Origin: Liolophura sinensis
Lineage: Eukaryota; Mollusca; Polyplacophora; Chitonida; Chitonidae
Assembly: GCF_032854445.1 (NCBI RefSeq)
Contig: NC_088300.1
Span: forward strand, 81,398,101 to 81,445,083
Direction: 5' to 3'
Length of the DNA: 46,983 bases
The notes under the pieces were generated by a model. The model saw only the letters and a program-made list of their open reading frames with translations. It had not been told where the DNA came from and did not search any database. Positions 1 through 13,200 of the stretch are shown here, piece after piece. Made by a program: the position numbers and the translations under genes. How positions within the stretch are numbered: the stretch's first letter is position 1; every line of letters begins with the position of its first letter.

Positions 1-1050
1 CTGGCAGCTCATCTGGCCATGTGATGTGGGGTAGCAGCCTGATCCACAGTGAGGGTTCATGTCAGGCTGCTGGGGGGCTCATCTGGCCATGTGGTGTGGG
101 CTAGCAGCCTGATTCACCTTGAAGGCTCATGTCAGGCTGCTGGCAGCTCATCTGGCCATGTGATGTGGGCTAGCAGCCTGATTTACAGTGAGGGCTCAAG
201 TCAGGCTGCTGGCAGCTCATCTGGCCATGTGCTGTGGGCTAGCAGCCTGATCCACAGTGAGGGCTCATGTCAGGCTGCTGGCAGCTCATCTGTCCATGTG
301 CTGTGGGCTAACAGCCTGATCCATAGTGAGGGCTCATGTCAGGCTGCTGGCGGCTCATTTGTCCATGTGATGTGGGGTAGCAGCCTGATTCACAGTGAGG
401 GCTCATGTCAGGCTGCTGGGGGGCTCATCTGGCCATATGGTCTGTTCTAGCAGCCTGATCCACAGTGAGGGTTCATGTCAGGCTGCTGGCAGCTCATCTG
501 GCCATGTGATGTGGGTTAGCAGCCTGATCTACAGTGAGGGCTCAAGTCAGGCTGCTGGCAGCTCATCTGTCCATGTGCTGTGGGGTAGCAGCCTGATCCA
601 CAGTGAGGGCTCATGTCAGGCTGCTGGCAGCTCATCTGCCATGTGCTGTGGGCTAGCAGCCTGATCCACAGTGTTGGCTCATGTCAGGCTACTGGCAGCT
701 CATCTGGCCATGTGATGTGGGCTAGCAGCCTGATCCACAGTGAGGCCTCATGTCAGGCTGCTGGCAGCTCATCTGCCCATCTGCTGTGGGGTAGCAGTCT
801 GATCCACAGTGAGGGCTCATGTCAGGCTGCTGGCAGCTCATCTGTCCATGTGCCGTGGGCTAGCAGTCTGATCCACAGTGAGGGCTCATGTCAGGCTGCT
901 GGCAGCTCATCTGCCCATGTGATGTGGGGTAGCAGTCTGATCCACAGTGAGGGCTCATGTCAGGCTGCTGGCAGCTCATCTGCCCATGTGATGTGGGGTA
1001 GCAGTCTGATCCACAGCGAGGGCTCATGTCAGGCTGCTCGCGGCTCATCA
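1..1050. repeat. 69-bp minisatellite, ~15 copies, cut by window edge
   Basis: Units share the core CATGTCAGGCTGCTGGCAGC. The period of 69 is a multiple of three, so plus-strand frames of 23-residue repeats stay open; I see no reason to call them genes. The array lies in the intron after exon 18. Its other edge is outside the window, so whether it touches a splice site cannot be judged. Confidence 0.95.
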
Positions 1051-1182
1051 CTCTCTCTGCTTAAAAACAACAAGTCACCGTAGATACAAGACGGTACAAT
1101 ACAATTAAATAATGCATAACTGAAGTGTCTTACCACCAGAATTATAAACACTCATAAAACCAAAAGATATAAATGAAGTAAC

Positions 1183-1268
1183 CTTCTGAGGAGATCACAC
1201 TTTGCTTGATACTTCTCCTCGGCAGCTGCCTTTTGTTGTCGTCGCTGTGTCAGGTAAACACACCATCT
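1183..1268 (-). CDS. SFI1: SFI1 exon 18 (last in window)
   Basis: The acceptor is GTTCTGCAG|AGATGG and the donor is CTCAGAAG|GTTACT. It has 84 + 2 nt. It continues the repeat begun in exon 17 (IAWKM + RWCVYLTQRRQQ) and ends AEEKYQAKCDLLR. The dangling 2 nt require a further exon below position 1. Confidence 0.9.
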
Positions 1269-4200
1269 CTGCAGAACAAGCCTACACTGCTTGTGATGAT
1301 AGTGAGACACAGCTTTCTGTTGACGAGACGTCTTCTTTTTCTTCTTCTCCTGGTACTTTCAAGAAAAAGAAATAAAGTTGTTACTTTCATTGACATGCTT
1401 GGCTCTGGAGAATGGAAGACATGATATATGGATATACAAGTACCATCAAAAATGAAACGATATCCTCTGAAAAAATGCACTTTTTTTGGAAGAAAAACAT
1501 ATTTACCATTTTCCATGCAATTAATGATCGTTTTATCCTCTGCAGATAAAGGTGCTTGGCTGCCTTGACATCATTCTTCTGGCTGGAAAAAAAAACAACA
1601 TGCAAAAACATTTAGTTAGTTGTACAGAAAGACTTTATCTACATGTATGAAGTATGAAGTACCTGCACTTTACAGTAGAAGTGGGCTGTCTAAGATCATG
1701 GAGGTCACAGACCTAATGTCCTTATTTCTCCAGTTCCCCACTGCATAAGGCAGGGAGAACACACACACTTACATATGCGTAATCAATCTCACCAGCAGGA
1801 CAATTTCACCCTACCCCCATCCCATCCCACACAAGAAACTCTATAAACCACCAATCCAAAGAGACCCCCATCCCATACACACAACTCTCCATAGACCACC
1901 AATCCAAAGACAGCCCCATCCCATCCCACACACATAACTCTCTATAAACCACCTACCTTCGTCTTAGTTCATCAACATACTGTCTCCAGATGTTCAAGGC
2001 ATTCCTACACACTGCTCTACTGTCATGTTCAGCTGCAAGAGCCTGGAATAAAAAGGCATTCTTACACATTGCTCAGCTGTCATGTTCAGCCACAACCACC
2101 TGAAATAACAAGGCATTCTTACACATCGCTCAGCTGTCATGTTCAGCCACAACCACCTGAAATAACAAGGCATTCTTACACATCGCTCAGCTGTCATGTT
2201 CAGCCACAACCACCTGAAATAACAAGGCATTTTTACACACGGCTCTGTCATGTTCAGCCCAATAACCTGAAATAACAAGGCATTCTTACACGCTGCTGTG
2301 TCGTGTTCAGCCCCAATAACCTGAAATAACAAGGCATTCTTACACATTGCTCTGTCATGTTCAGCTGTAATAGCCTGACATAACAAGGCATTCTTACACA
2401 CGGCTCTGTCATGTTCAGCTGTAATAACCTGAAATAACAAGGTATTCTTACACATTGCTCTGTCATGTTCAGCTGTAATAACCTGAAATAACAAGGTATT
2501 CTTACGCACGGCTCTGTCATGTTCAGCCCCAATAACCTGAAATAACAAGGTATTCTTACACACGGCTCTGTCATGTTTAGCCCCAATAACCTGAAATAAC
2601 AAGGCATTCTTACACACTGCTCTGTCATGGTCAGCCTCAATAACCTGAAATAGCAAGGCATTCTTACACACGGCTCTGTCATGTTCAGCCCCAATAACCT
2701 GAAATAACAAGGCACTCTTGCACACGGCTCTGTCATGTTCAGCTGTAAAAACCTGAAATAACAAGGCATTCTTACACACTGCTGTCATAGTCAGCTGTAA
2801 TAACCTGAAATAACAAGGTATTCTTACACATTGCTCTGTCATGTTCAGCTGTAATAACCTGAAATAATAAGACATTCTTACACACGGCTCTGTCAAAGTC
2901 AGCTGTAATAACCTGAAATAACAAGGCATTCTTACACACTGCTCTGTCATGTTCAGCTGTAATAACCTGAAATAACAAGGCATTCTTACACACGGCTCTG
3001 TCATGTTCAGCTGTAATAACCTGAAATAACAAGGTATTCTTACACATTGCTCTGTCATGTTCAGCTGTAATAACCTGAAATAACAAGGCATTCTTACACA
3101 CTGCTCTGTCATGGTCAGCTGTAATAACCTGAAATAACAAGGCATTCTTACACACGGCTCTGTCATGTTTAGCCCCAATAACCTGAAATAACAAGGCATT
3201 CTTACACACTGCTCTGTCATGGTCAGCCTCAATAACCTGAAATAACAAGGTATTCTTACACATTGCTCTGTCATGTTCAGCTGTAATAACCTGAAATAAC
3301 AAGGCATTCTTACACACGGCTCTGTCATGTTCAGCTGTAATAACCTGAAATAACAAGGCATTCTTACACATTGCTCTGTCATGTTCAGCAGTAATAACCT
3401 GAAATAACAAGGCATTCTTACACACGGCTCTGTCATGTTCAGCTGTAATAACCTGAAATAACAAGGTATTCTTAGACATTGCTCTGTCATGTTCAGCTGT
3501 AATAACCTGAAATAACAAGGCATTCTTACACACTGCTCTGTCATGGTCAGCTGTAATAACCTGAAATAACAAGGCATTCTTACACACGGCTCTGTCATGT
3601 TCAGCTGTAATAGCCTGACATAACAAGGTATTCTTACACATTGCTCTGTCATGTTCAGCTGTAATAACCTGAAATAACAAGGCATTCTTACACATTGCTC
3701 TGTCATGTTCAGCTGTAATAACCTGAAATAACAAGGTATTCTTACACACGGCTGTCATAGTCAGCCTCAATAACCTGAAATAACAAGGCATTCTTACACA
3801 CGGCTCTGTCATGGTCAGCTGTAATAACCTGAAATAACAAGGCATTCTTACACACTGCTCTGTCATGTTCAGTCCCAATAACCTGAACTAACAAGGCATT
3901 CTTACACATTGCTCTGTCATGTTCAGCTGTAATAACCTGAAATAACAAGGCATTCTTACACACTGCTATGTCATGTTCAGCTGTAATAACCTGAAATAAC
4001 AAGGCATTCTTACACACTGCTCTGTCATGTTTAGCCCCAATAACCTGAAATAATAAGGCATTCTTACACACTGTTATGTCATGTTCAGCTGTAATAACCT
4101 GAAATAACAAGGCATTCTTACACATTGCTCTGTCATGTTCAGCTGTAATAACCTGATATAACAAGGTATTCTTACACACTGATCTGTCATGGTCAGCTGT

Positions 4201-7200
4201 AATAACCTGAAATAACAAGGCATTCTTACACACGGCTCTGTCATGGTCAGCTGTAATAACCTGAAATAACAAGGCATTCTTACACACGGCTCTGTCATGA
4301 TGTTTACTCGCAATAATCAAATATAAAACTGCAACAATTAATTTCATATATATGTAAGCAGATGTGACTGTTATATAAATATGTTACCCTGGAGTACATG
4401 TATCCAATTAAAGGTATCAATGAGGTCATACCATTTTTTCTTGCTCTTCCAAAACTTCTTGGGTTTTCTGTCTCCACATGCGCAAAAATCTTCGGCCGAG
4501 ATTCCCATCATACTGCACAATAGCCTGCATAGCAAAATAGAATCAGCTTTTCAGTTCCATCTGGTACACACACTGGGCATGTATACCACTGTGTTGTGTA
4601 AGTCTGACGGTTAGGTTAAAATTCCCACACTGGCTAGAGTGCCACTATTATCATGGACAATCTCCACATTGGCTAGGGTGCTACTCCTGTCATGGTCATC
4701 CCTTCACATGGACAATCCCCACACTGACTAGAGTGCCACTATTGTCACGGTCATCCCTTCACATGGACAATCCCCACACTGGCTAGGGTGCTACTATTGT
4801 CATGGTCATCCCTACACACAGACAATCCCCACATTAGCTAGGGTACTACTCCTGTCATGGCCATCTCTACACCTGGACAATCCCCACACTGGCTAGAGTG
4901 CCGCTATTGTCATGGTCATCCCTTCACCTGGACAATTTCCACACTGGATAGGATGCTACTCGTCATGGTCATCCCTACACACAGACAATCCCCACACTGG
5001 CTAGAGTGCCACTATTGTCATGGTCATCCCTACACCTGGACAATCCCCACACTGGCCAGAGTGCCATTATTGTCATGGTCATCCCTTCACATGGACAATC
5101 CCCACACTGGCCAGAGTGCCACTATTGTCATGGTCATCCCTTCATATGGACAATCCCCACACTGGCCAGAGTGCCATTATTGTCATGGTCATCCCTTCAC
5201 ATGAACAATCCCCACACTAGCCAGAATGCCACTTTTGTCATGGTCACCCCTTCACATGGACAATCCCCACACTGGCTAGGGTGCTACTATTGTCATGGTC
5301 ATCCCTTCACATGAACAATCCCCACACTGACTAGAGTGCCATTATTGTCATGGTCATCCCTTCATATGGACAATCCCCACACTGGCCAGAGTGCAACTTT
5401 TGTCATGGTCACCCCTTCACATGGACAATCCCCACACTGGCTAGGGTGCCACTATTGTCATGGTCATCCCTACACTTGGACAATCCCCACACTAGCCAGA
5501 GTGCCACTTTTGTCATGGTCACCCCTTCACATGGACAATCCCCACACTAGCTAGGGTTCTACTCCTGTCATGGTCATCCCTTCACATGAACAATCCCCAC
5601 CCTGGCCAGAGTGCCACTACTGTCATGGTCATCCCTTCATATGGACAATCCCCACACTAGCTAGGGTGCTGCTATTGTCATGGTCATCCCTTCACATGAA
5701 CAATCCCCACACTGACTAAAGTGCCACTATTGTCATGGTCATCCCTTCATATCGACAATCCCCACACTGGCCAGAGTGCCACTTTTGTCATGGTCACCCC
5801 TTCACATGAACAATCCCCACACTGGCTAGGGTGCTACTATTGTCATGGTCATCCCTACACACAGACAATCCCCACACTGGCTAGAGTGCCACTACTGTCA
5901 TGGTCATCCCTTCACATGGACAATCCCCACACTAGCTAGGGTTCTATTCCTGTCATGGTCATCCCTTCACATGAACAATCCCCACACTGGCCAGAGTGCC
6001 ACTACTGTCATGGTCATCCCTTCATATGGACAATCCCCACACTGGCCAGAGTGCCACTATTGTCATGGTCACCCCTTCACATGGACAATCTCCACAATGG
6101 CTAGGGTGCTACTCCTGTCATGGCCATCCCTACACCTGGACAATCCCCACACTGGCTAGAGTGCCGCTATTGTCATGGTCATCCCTAAACCTGGACAATC
6201 CCCATACTAGCTAGGGTGCTACTCGTCATGGTCATCCCTACACACAGACAATCCCCACACTGGCTAGAGTGCCACTATTGTCATGGTCATCCCTTCACAT
6301 GAACAATCCCCACACTGGCTAGAGTGCCATTATTGTCATGGTCATCCGTATACATGGACAATCCCCACACTAGCTAGAGTGCCACTACTGTCATGGTCAT
6401 CCCTTCACATGGACAATCCCCACACTAGCTAGGGTGCTACTCCTGTCATGGTCACCCCTTCACATGAACAATCCCCACACTGGCTAGAGTGCCACTATTG
6501 TCATGGTCATCCCTTCATATGGACAATCCCCACACTAGCCAGAGTGCCACTATTGTCATGGTAACCCTTTCACATGGACAATCCCCACACTGGCTAGGGT
6601 GCCACTATTGTCATGGTTATACCTTCACCTGGACAATCCCCACACTGGCTAAGGAGCTACTCCTGTCATGGTCATCCCTTCACATGGACAATTCCCACAC
6701 TGGCTAGGTTGCTACTGCTGTCATGGTCATCCCTACACCTGGACAATCCCCATACAGGCTAGGTTGCTACTCCTGTCATGGTCATCCCTTCACATGGACA
6801 ATCCCCACACTGGCCAGAGTGCCACTTTTGTCATGGTCACCCCTTCACATGAACAATCCCCACACTGGCTAGGGTGCTACTATTGTCATGGTCATCCCTA
6901 CACACAGACAATCCCCACACTGGCTAGAGTGCCACTACTGTCATGGTCATCCCTTCACATGGACAATCCCCACACTAGCTAGGGTTCTATTCCTGTCATG
7001 GTCATCCCTTCACATGAACAATCCCCACACTGGCCAGAGTGCCACTACTGTCATGGTCATCCCTTCATATGGACAATCCCCACACTGGCCAGAGTGCCAC
7101 TATTGTCATGGTCACCCCTTCACATGGACAATCTCCACAATGGCTAGGGTGCTACTCCTGTCATGGCCATCCCTACACCTGGACAATCCCCACACTGGCT

Positions 7201-10200
7201 AGAGTGCCGCTATTGTCATGGTCATCCCTAAACCTGGACAATCCCCATACTAGCTAGGGTGCTACTCGTCATGGTCATCCCTACACACAGACAATCCCCA
7301 CACTGGCTAGAGTGCCACTATTGTCATGGTCATCCCTTCACATGAACAATCCCCACACTGGCTAGAGTGCCATTATTGTCATGGTCATCCGTATACATGG
7401 ACAATCCCCACACTAGCTAGAGTGCCACTACTGTCATGGTCATCCCTTCACATGGACAATCCCCACACTAGCTAGGGTGCTACTCCTGTCATGGTCACCC
7501 CTTCACATGAACAATCCCCACACTGGCTAGAGTGCCACTATTGTCATGGTCATCCCTTCATATGGACAATCCCCACACTAGCCAGAGTGCCACTATTGTC
7601 ATGGTAACCCTTTCACATGGACAATCCCCACACTGGCTAGGGTGCCACTATTGTCATGGTTATACCTTCACCTGGACAATCCCCACACTGGCTAAGGAGC
7701 TACTCCTGTCATGGTCATCCCTTCACATGGACAATTCCCACACTGGCTAGGTTGCTACTGCTGTCATGGTCATCCCTACACCTGGACAATCCCCATACAG
7801 GCTAGGTTGCTACTCCTGTCATGGTCATCCCTTCACATGGACAATCCCCACACTGGCTTGGTTGCTACTCCTGTCATGGTCATCCCTTCACATGGACAAT
7901 CCCCACACTGGCTTGGTTGCTACTCCTGTCATGGTCATCCCTAAACATAGAGAATCCCCACACTGGCTTGGTTGCTAATCCTGTCATGGTCATCCCTACA
8001 CCTGGACAATCCCCATGCTGGCTAGGTTGCTACTCCTGTCATGGTCATCCCTTAACATGGACAATCCCCACACTGGCTTGGTTGCTACTCCTGTCATGGT
8101 CATCCCTACACCTGGACAATCCCCACACTGGCTTGGTTGCTACTCCTGTCATGGTCATCCCTAAACATAGACAATCCCCACACTGGCTTGGTTGCTACTC
8201 CTGTCATGGTCATCCCTACACCTGGACAATCCCCACACTGGCTAGGTTGCTACTCCTGTCATGGTCATTAGAAATTAGAAAACATGGTTTGTACCATTCT
8301 CTCAGCCATTCGGTCGTTTTGACTCTTCTCGGACTCAACAAACCACTGGTAGAAAAAACGTGCCTGCAGATTCTCCCTGCAAACAAATAGATGGACAAGG
8401 ATTAGTGATAGCTTTGAATATTCTCCGTTCAAACAGACAAACTCACAAGTTCTGTTGACACAATTGAATATTCTCCCTCCAAACAGACAGACTGACAAGC
8501 TCTAGTGACACAATTGAATATTCTCCCTGACTACAGACTGACTGACAAGCTCTAGTGACACATCTGAGTATTTTCTCTGCAGATTGACAAGCTCCTGTGA
8601 CACAATTGAAGATTCTCCCTACAACCAGACAGATAGACAAGCTCTAGAGACACATTTGAATATTCTCCCTGCAGACAGACAGATTGACAAGGACTAGTGA
8701 CACATCTCAATATTCTCCCTGCACATTGACAGGCTCCTGTGACACATTTGAAGATTCTCCCTGCAACCAGACAGGTTGACAAGCTCTACAGGCACATCTG
8801 AATATTGTTCCTGCAGACAGACAGATTGGCAAAGGACTAGTGACACATTTGAAGATTCTCCCTGCAACCAGACATATTGACAAGCTCTAGTGACACATCT
8901 GAATATTCTCCCTGCAGAGAGACAGATTGGCAAGGACTAGTGACACATCTGAATAATTTCCCTGCAGACAGACAGATTGACAAGCTCCTGCAACACATTT
9001 GAAGATTCTCCCTTCAGACAGGTAGATTGACAAGCTCCAGTGACGCATTTGAATGCTGCCCTCCCATGAGACCTCAACACAGGATTATCGAATTCTTAAA
9101 ATAAGCTTTCGATTTTATAAGTGGTTTCGCCATAAAGACTACAGAAAACTGAAAGCTAGAAATTTGAGCTCACTACATATATGTTTAAAAGCCCATAAAC
9201 AGAGCTGTCTCTAATATTTGACATTCTGAAAATGGAGAACCAATACCTTCTGAATTCTTCAGCTGTCCGTGACATTTGACGTACTGGACAACGATAACCA
9301 AGACCTTCTGAATTCTTCAGCTGTCCGTGACATTTGACATACTGGCCAAGGATAACCAATACCTTCTGAATTCTTCAGCTGTCTGTGACATTTGACATGC
9401 TGGCCAAGGATAACCAATACCTTCTGAATTCTTCAGCTGTCTGTGACATTTGACATGCTGGACAAGGATAACCAAGACCTTCTGAATTCTTCAGCTGCCT
9501 GTGACATTTGACATGCTGGACAAGGATAACCAATACCTTCTGAATTCTTCAGCTGTCTGTGACATTTGACATGCTGGACAAGGATAACCAATACCTTCTG
9601 AATTCTTCAGCTGCCTGTGACATTTGACATGCTGGACAAGGATAACCAATACCTTCTGAATTCTTCCGCTGTCTGTGACATTTGACATGCTGGACAAGGA
9701 TAACCAATACCTTCTGAATTCTTCAGCTGTCTATGACATTTGACATGCTGGACAACGATAACCAAGACCTTCTGAATTCTTCAGCTGCCTGTGACATTTG
9801 ACATGCTGGACAAGGATAACCAATACCTTCTGAATTCTTCAGCTGTCTGTGACATTTGACATGCTGGACAAGGATAACCAATACCTTCTGAATTCTTCGG
9901 CTGTCTGTGACATTTGACATGCTGGACAAGGATAACCAATACCTTCTGAATTCTTCAGCTGTCTGTGACATTTGACATGCTGGACAAGGATAACCAATAC
10001 CTTCTGAATTCTTCAGCTGTCTATGACATTTGACATGCTGGACAACGATAACCAAGACCTTCTGAATTCTTCAGCTGCCTGTGACATTTGACATGCTGGA
10101 CAAGGATAACCAAGACCTTCTGAATTCTTCAGCTGTGAGTGACATTTGACATGCTGGACAAGGATAACCAATACCTTCTGAATTCTTCAGCTGTCCGTGA

Positions 10201-13200
10201 CATTTGACATGCTGGACAAGGATAACCAATACCTTCTGAATTGTTCAGCTTTCTGTGAGTTGTATTGTTTATTCTTCATGATATGGACAAAGACTTTCAT
10301 CCTGAAGAAGTATTTTGGCAGATTCGCCCAGTAGAAGTAAGCTTCTGCCTTTATCTCCAGGGACTGAAACAGATCCAAAAGATAGAAAAGATACATTATT
10401 ATTACAGAATGTCTTCAGAAGTGAACATAAACACAGCTTATTGCACCAATTTACCATGTAACTGCTCTACAAACATCACTTCGTAGGTTCTTAACGATGA
10501 TGAGTTTTCAGCAGGTTGTGCCCCACAATCAGCCATCAACAACCATTATCTTACAATGTATATCTCATGCTGTGTGGGACTATGGGTCTACAGTCCTCTC
10601 AGTCCAGGAACTTGTCTGTGCAAAATATCTACATGTACTGAGGTGAAATTATATTAGAAAATGTACATACATATGCCTCTGCTATTCTATGCAGTCAGGG
10701 ACAAGGAGACTAAAACTAAATTAAAAAAGAAAAAGACAAAATTGCTTTATTCATAATGTTTTAAAACTTTTTAAAGTGTTTCAGCACTATTTACAATACC
10801 ACTTTGACAATCATCATTACTCCATCCAGGACATGTTCATGCACAATTCATCAGTTTTACACCATTTAAACATGTTAATCATTCTGTGTCAGTCTGCTTT
10901 CACTTATTCTCCAATGTACCTAACCACAGCCATCTAACTTGACCCCTCAACTTCCACTCCTCTACTGACTGCTGAGCTATTTCTACATGAGCAAAAAAGA
11001 AATAAAAAAAACAAAAGAGCCAAACGTTATTAACAATGGTTAAAGCAATATGCCCGTCGCTGTAGAATTTGAGAGCAATCACATTCAACCTTACACAGTG
11101 TTTGTGAAGAAGGGAGAAAGTGGCCACACTGAAAATAAACTTAGAATAAAAGTATTAAATATTCAAATTTCACACAATTTCCATGCCTGAATTCATCATA
11201 CAATTATAAATTATTATTTATTTTAATTAACAAAATAGCAGTTAATATAATGGTGAAACATGGCAAAGGATTCTTACCTGCTTGTGTTGTTTGTAAAGCT
11301 TGTACTGTACAAGAGTGTGCCAGCACTTCCGTAATGTACACAACCTGAGAGAAAATACACCATGTCAACATAGTTAAGAGGGTGTAACTGTACAAGAGAG
11401 TGCCGGCACTTCTGTAATGTACGCAACCTGAGAGAAAATACACCGTGTCAACAGTCAAAAGGATGCACTGTACCAGAGTGTGCCAACACTTCCATAATGT
11501 ACACAACCTGACAGAAAATACACCATGTCAACATAGTTAAGAGGGTGTACTGTACAAGAGTGTGCCAGCACTTCTCTAATGTACACAACCTGAGAGAAAA
11601 TACACCAAGTCAACATCAAAAGGATGCACTGTACCAGAGTGTGCCAATGCTTCCGTAATATACACAACCTGACAGAAAATACACCAAGTCAACACAGAGT
11701 CAAGAAGGTGAATTGTACCACAGCATGCCAACACTTCTGTAATGTACACAACCTGAGAGAAAATACACCATGTCAACATAGAGTCAAGAGGCGTACTGTA
11801 CCACAGCGTGCAGGCAATTCTGTAAGGTACACAACCTTAGAGAAAATACACCATATCAACAATCAAGAATATGTACTGTACCAAAGTGTGCCAACACTTC
11901 TGTAATGTACACAGCCTGAGGGAAATACACCATGTCAACATAGAGTCAAGAGGTGTACTGTACCAGTGTGCTAGCACTTCTGTAATCTACACAACCTGAG
12001 AGAAAATACAACATGTCAAGATAGAGTCAAGAATATGTACTGTACCAAAGTGTGCCAACACTTCTGTAATGTACACAGCCTGATAGAAAATACACCATGT
12101 CAAGATAGAGTCAAGAGGATGTACTGTACCACAGTGTGTCAACAATTTGCAAAAATACATCATGTCAGCATACAGTCAAGAATATGTACCGTACCAGTGC
12201 GTGCCAACACTTCTGTAATGTACACAATCTAAGAGTATATCCACCATGTCAACAGAGTCAAGAGGATGTTGTAATGTACACAATCTGAGAGAAAATACAC
12301 CATGTCAACATACAGTCAAGAATATGTACTGTACCAGTGCGTGCCAACACTTCTGTAATGTACACAATCTAAGAGTATATCCACCATGTCAACAGAGTCA
12401 AGAGGATGTTGTAATGTACACAGCCTGAGAGAAAATACACCATGTCAACAGTCAAGAGGTGTACTGTACCACAGCGTGCCAGCACTTCTGTAATGTACAC
12501 AACCTGAGAGAAAATACACCATGTCAACGGTCAAGAGCATGTATCGTACCAGAGTGTGCCAGCACTTCTGTAATGTACACACAATGTCAAAAGAGTCAAA
12601 AGGATGCACTGTACTAGAGTTTGCCAACACTTCCATAATGTACACAACCTGACAGAAAATACACCATGTCAACATGGTCAAGAGGGTACACTGTACCAGT
12701 GTGTGCCAACACTTCTGTAATGTACACAACCTAAGAGAAAATACACCATGTCAACTGAGTCAAGAGGATGTTGTAATGTACACAGCCTGAGAGAAAATAC
12801 ACCATGTCAACAGAATGTACTGTACCACAGCATTCCACCACTTCTGTAATGTCCACAACCATAGGGAAAATACACCATGTCAACATGGAGTCAAGAGCAT
12901 GTACCGTACCAGGGTGCCAACACTTCTGTAATGTACACACCCTGAGAGAAAAATACACCATGTCAACATACATGTACACTAGAATGATTTATCTATTTGA
13001 TTGGTGTTTTCTGCCGTACTCAAGAATATTTCACTTATACAACGGCGGCCAGCATTATGGTGGGTGGAAACCGGGCACAGCCTGGGGGAAACCCACAACC
13101 ATCTGCAGGTTGCTGGTGGACCTTCCCACGTACGGCCGGAGAGGAATCCAGTATGAGTTGGACTTGAACTCACAGCGACCGCATTGTTGAGAGACTCCTG

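Noticed and set aside
1570-1590. Second acceptor CCAGCCAG for exon 17, 4 nt downstream
   Set aside because: Shifts the frame relative to exon 16 and removes the residue needed to complete the split codon.
1994-3878. 570- and 368-codon minus-strand open frames as genes
   Set aside because: They are tandem 54-bp units (a multiple of three) and contain repeated splice acceptors. Frames drift as unit length changes. No start context or domain beyond the copied exon 16 edge.
4857-8390. Plus-strand frames with MVIPSHGQSPHW-type repeats
   Set aside because: 55-bp minisatellite; the same peptide appears in three frames, as expected from a period that is not a multiple of three.
8377-10250. CRISPR-like arrays of repeats
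   Set aside because: No unique spacers between repeats; units are contiguous and vary along their whole length, in a eukaryotic intron.
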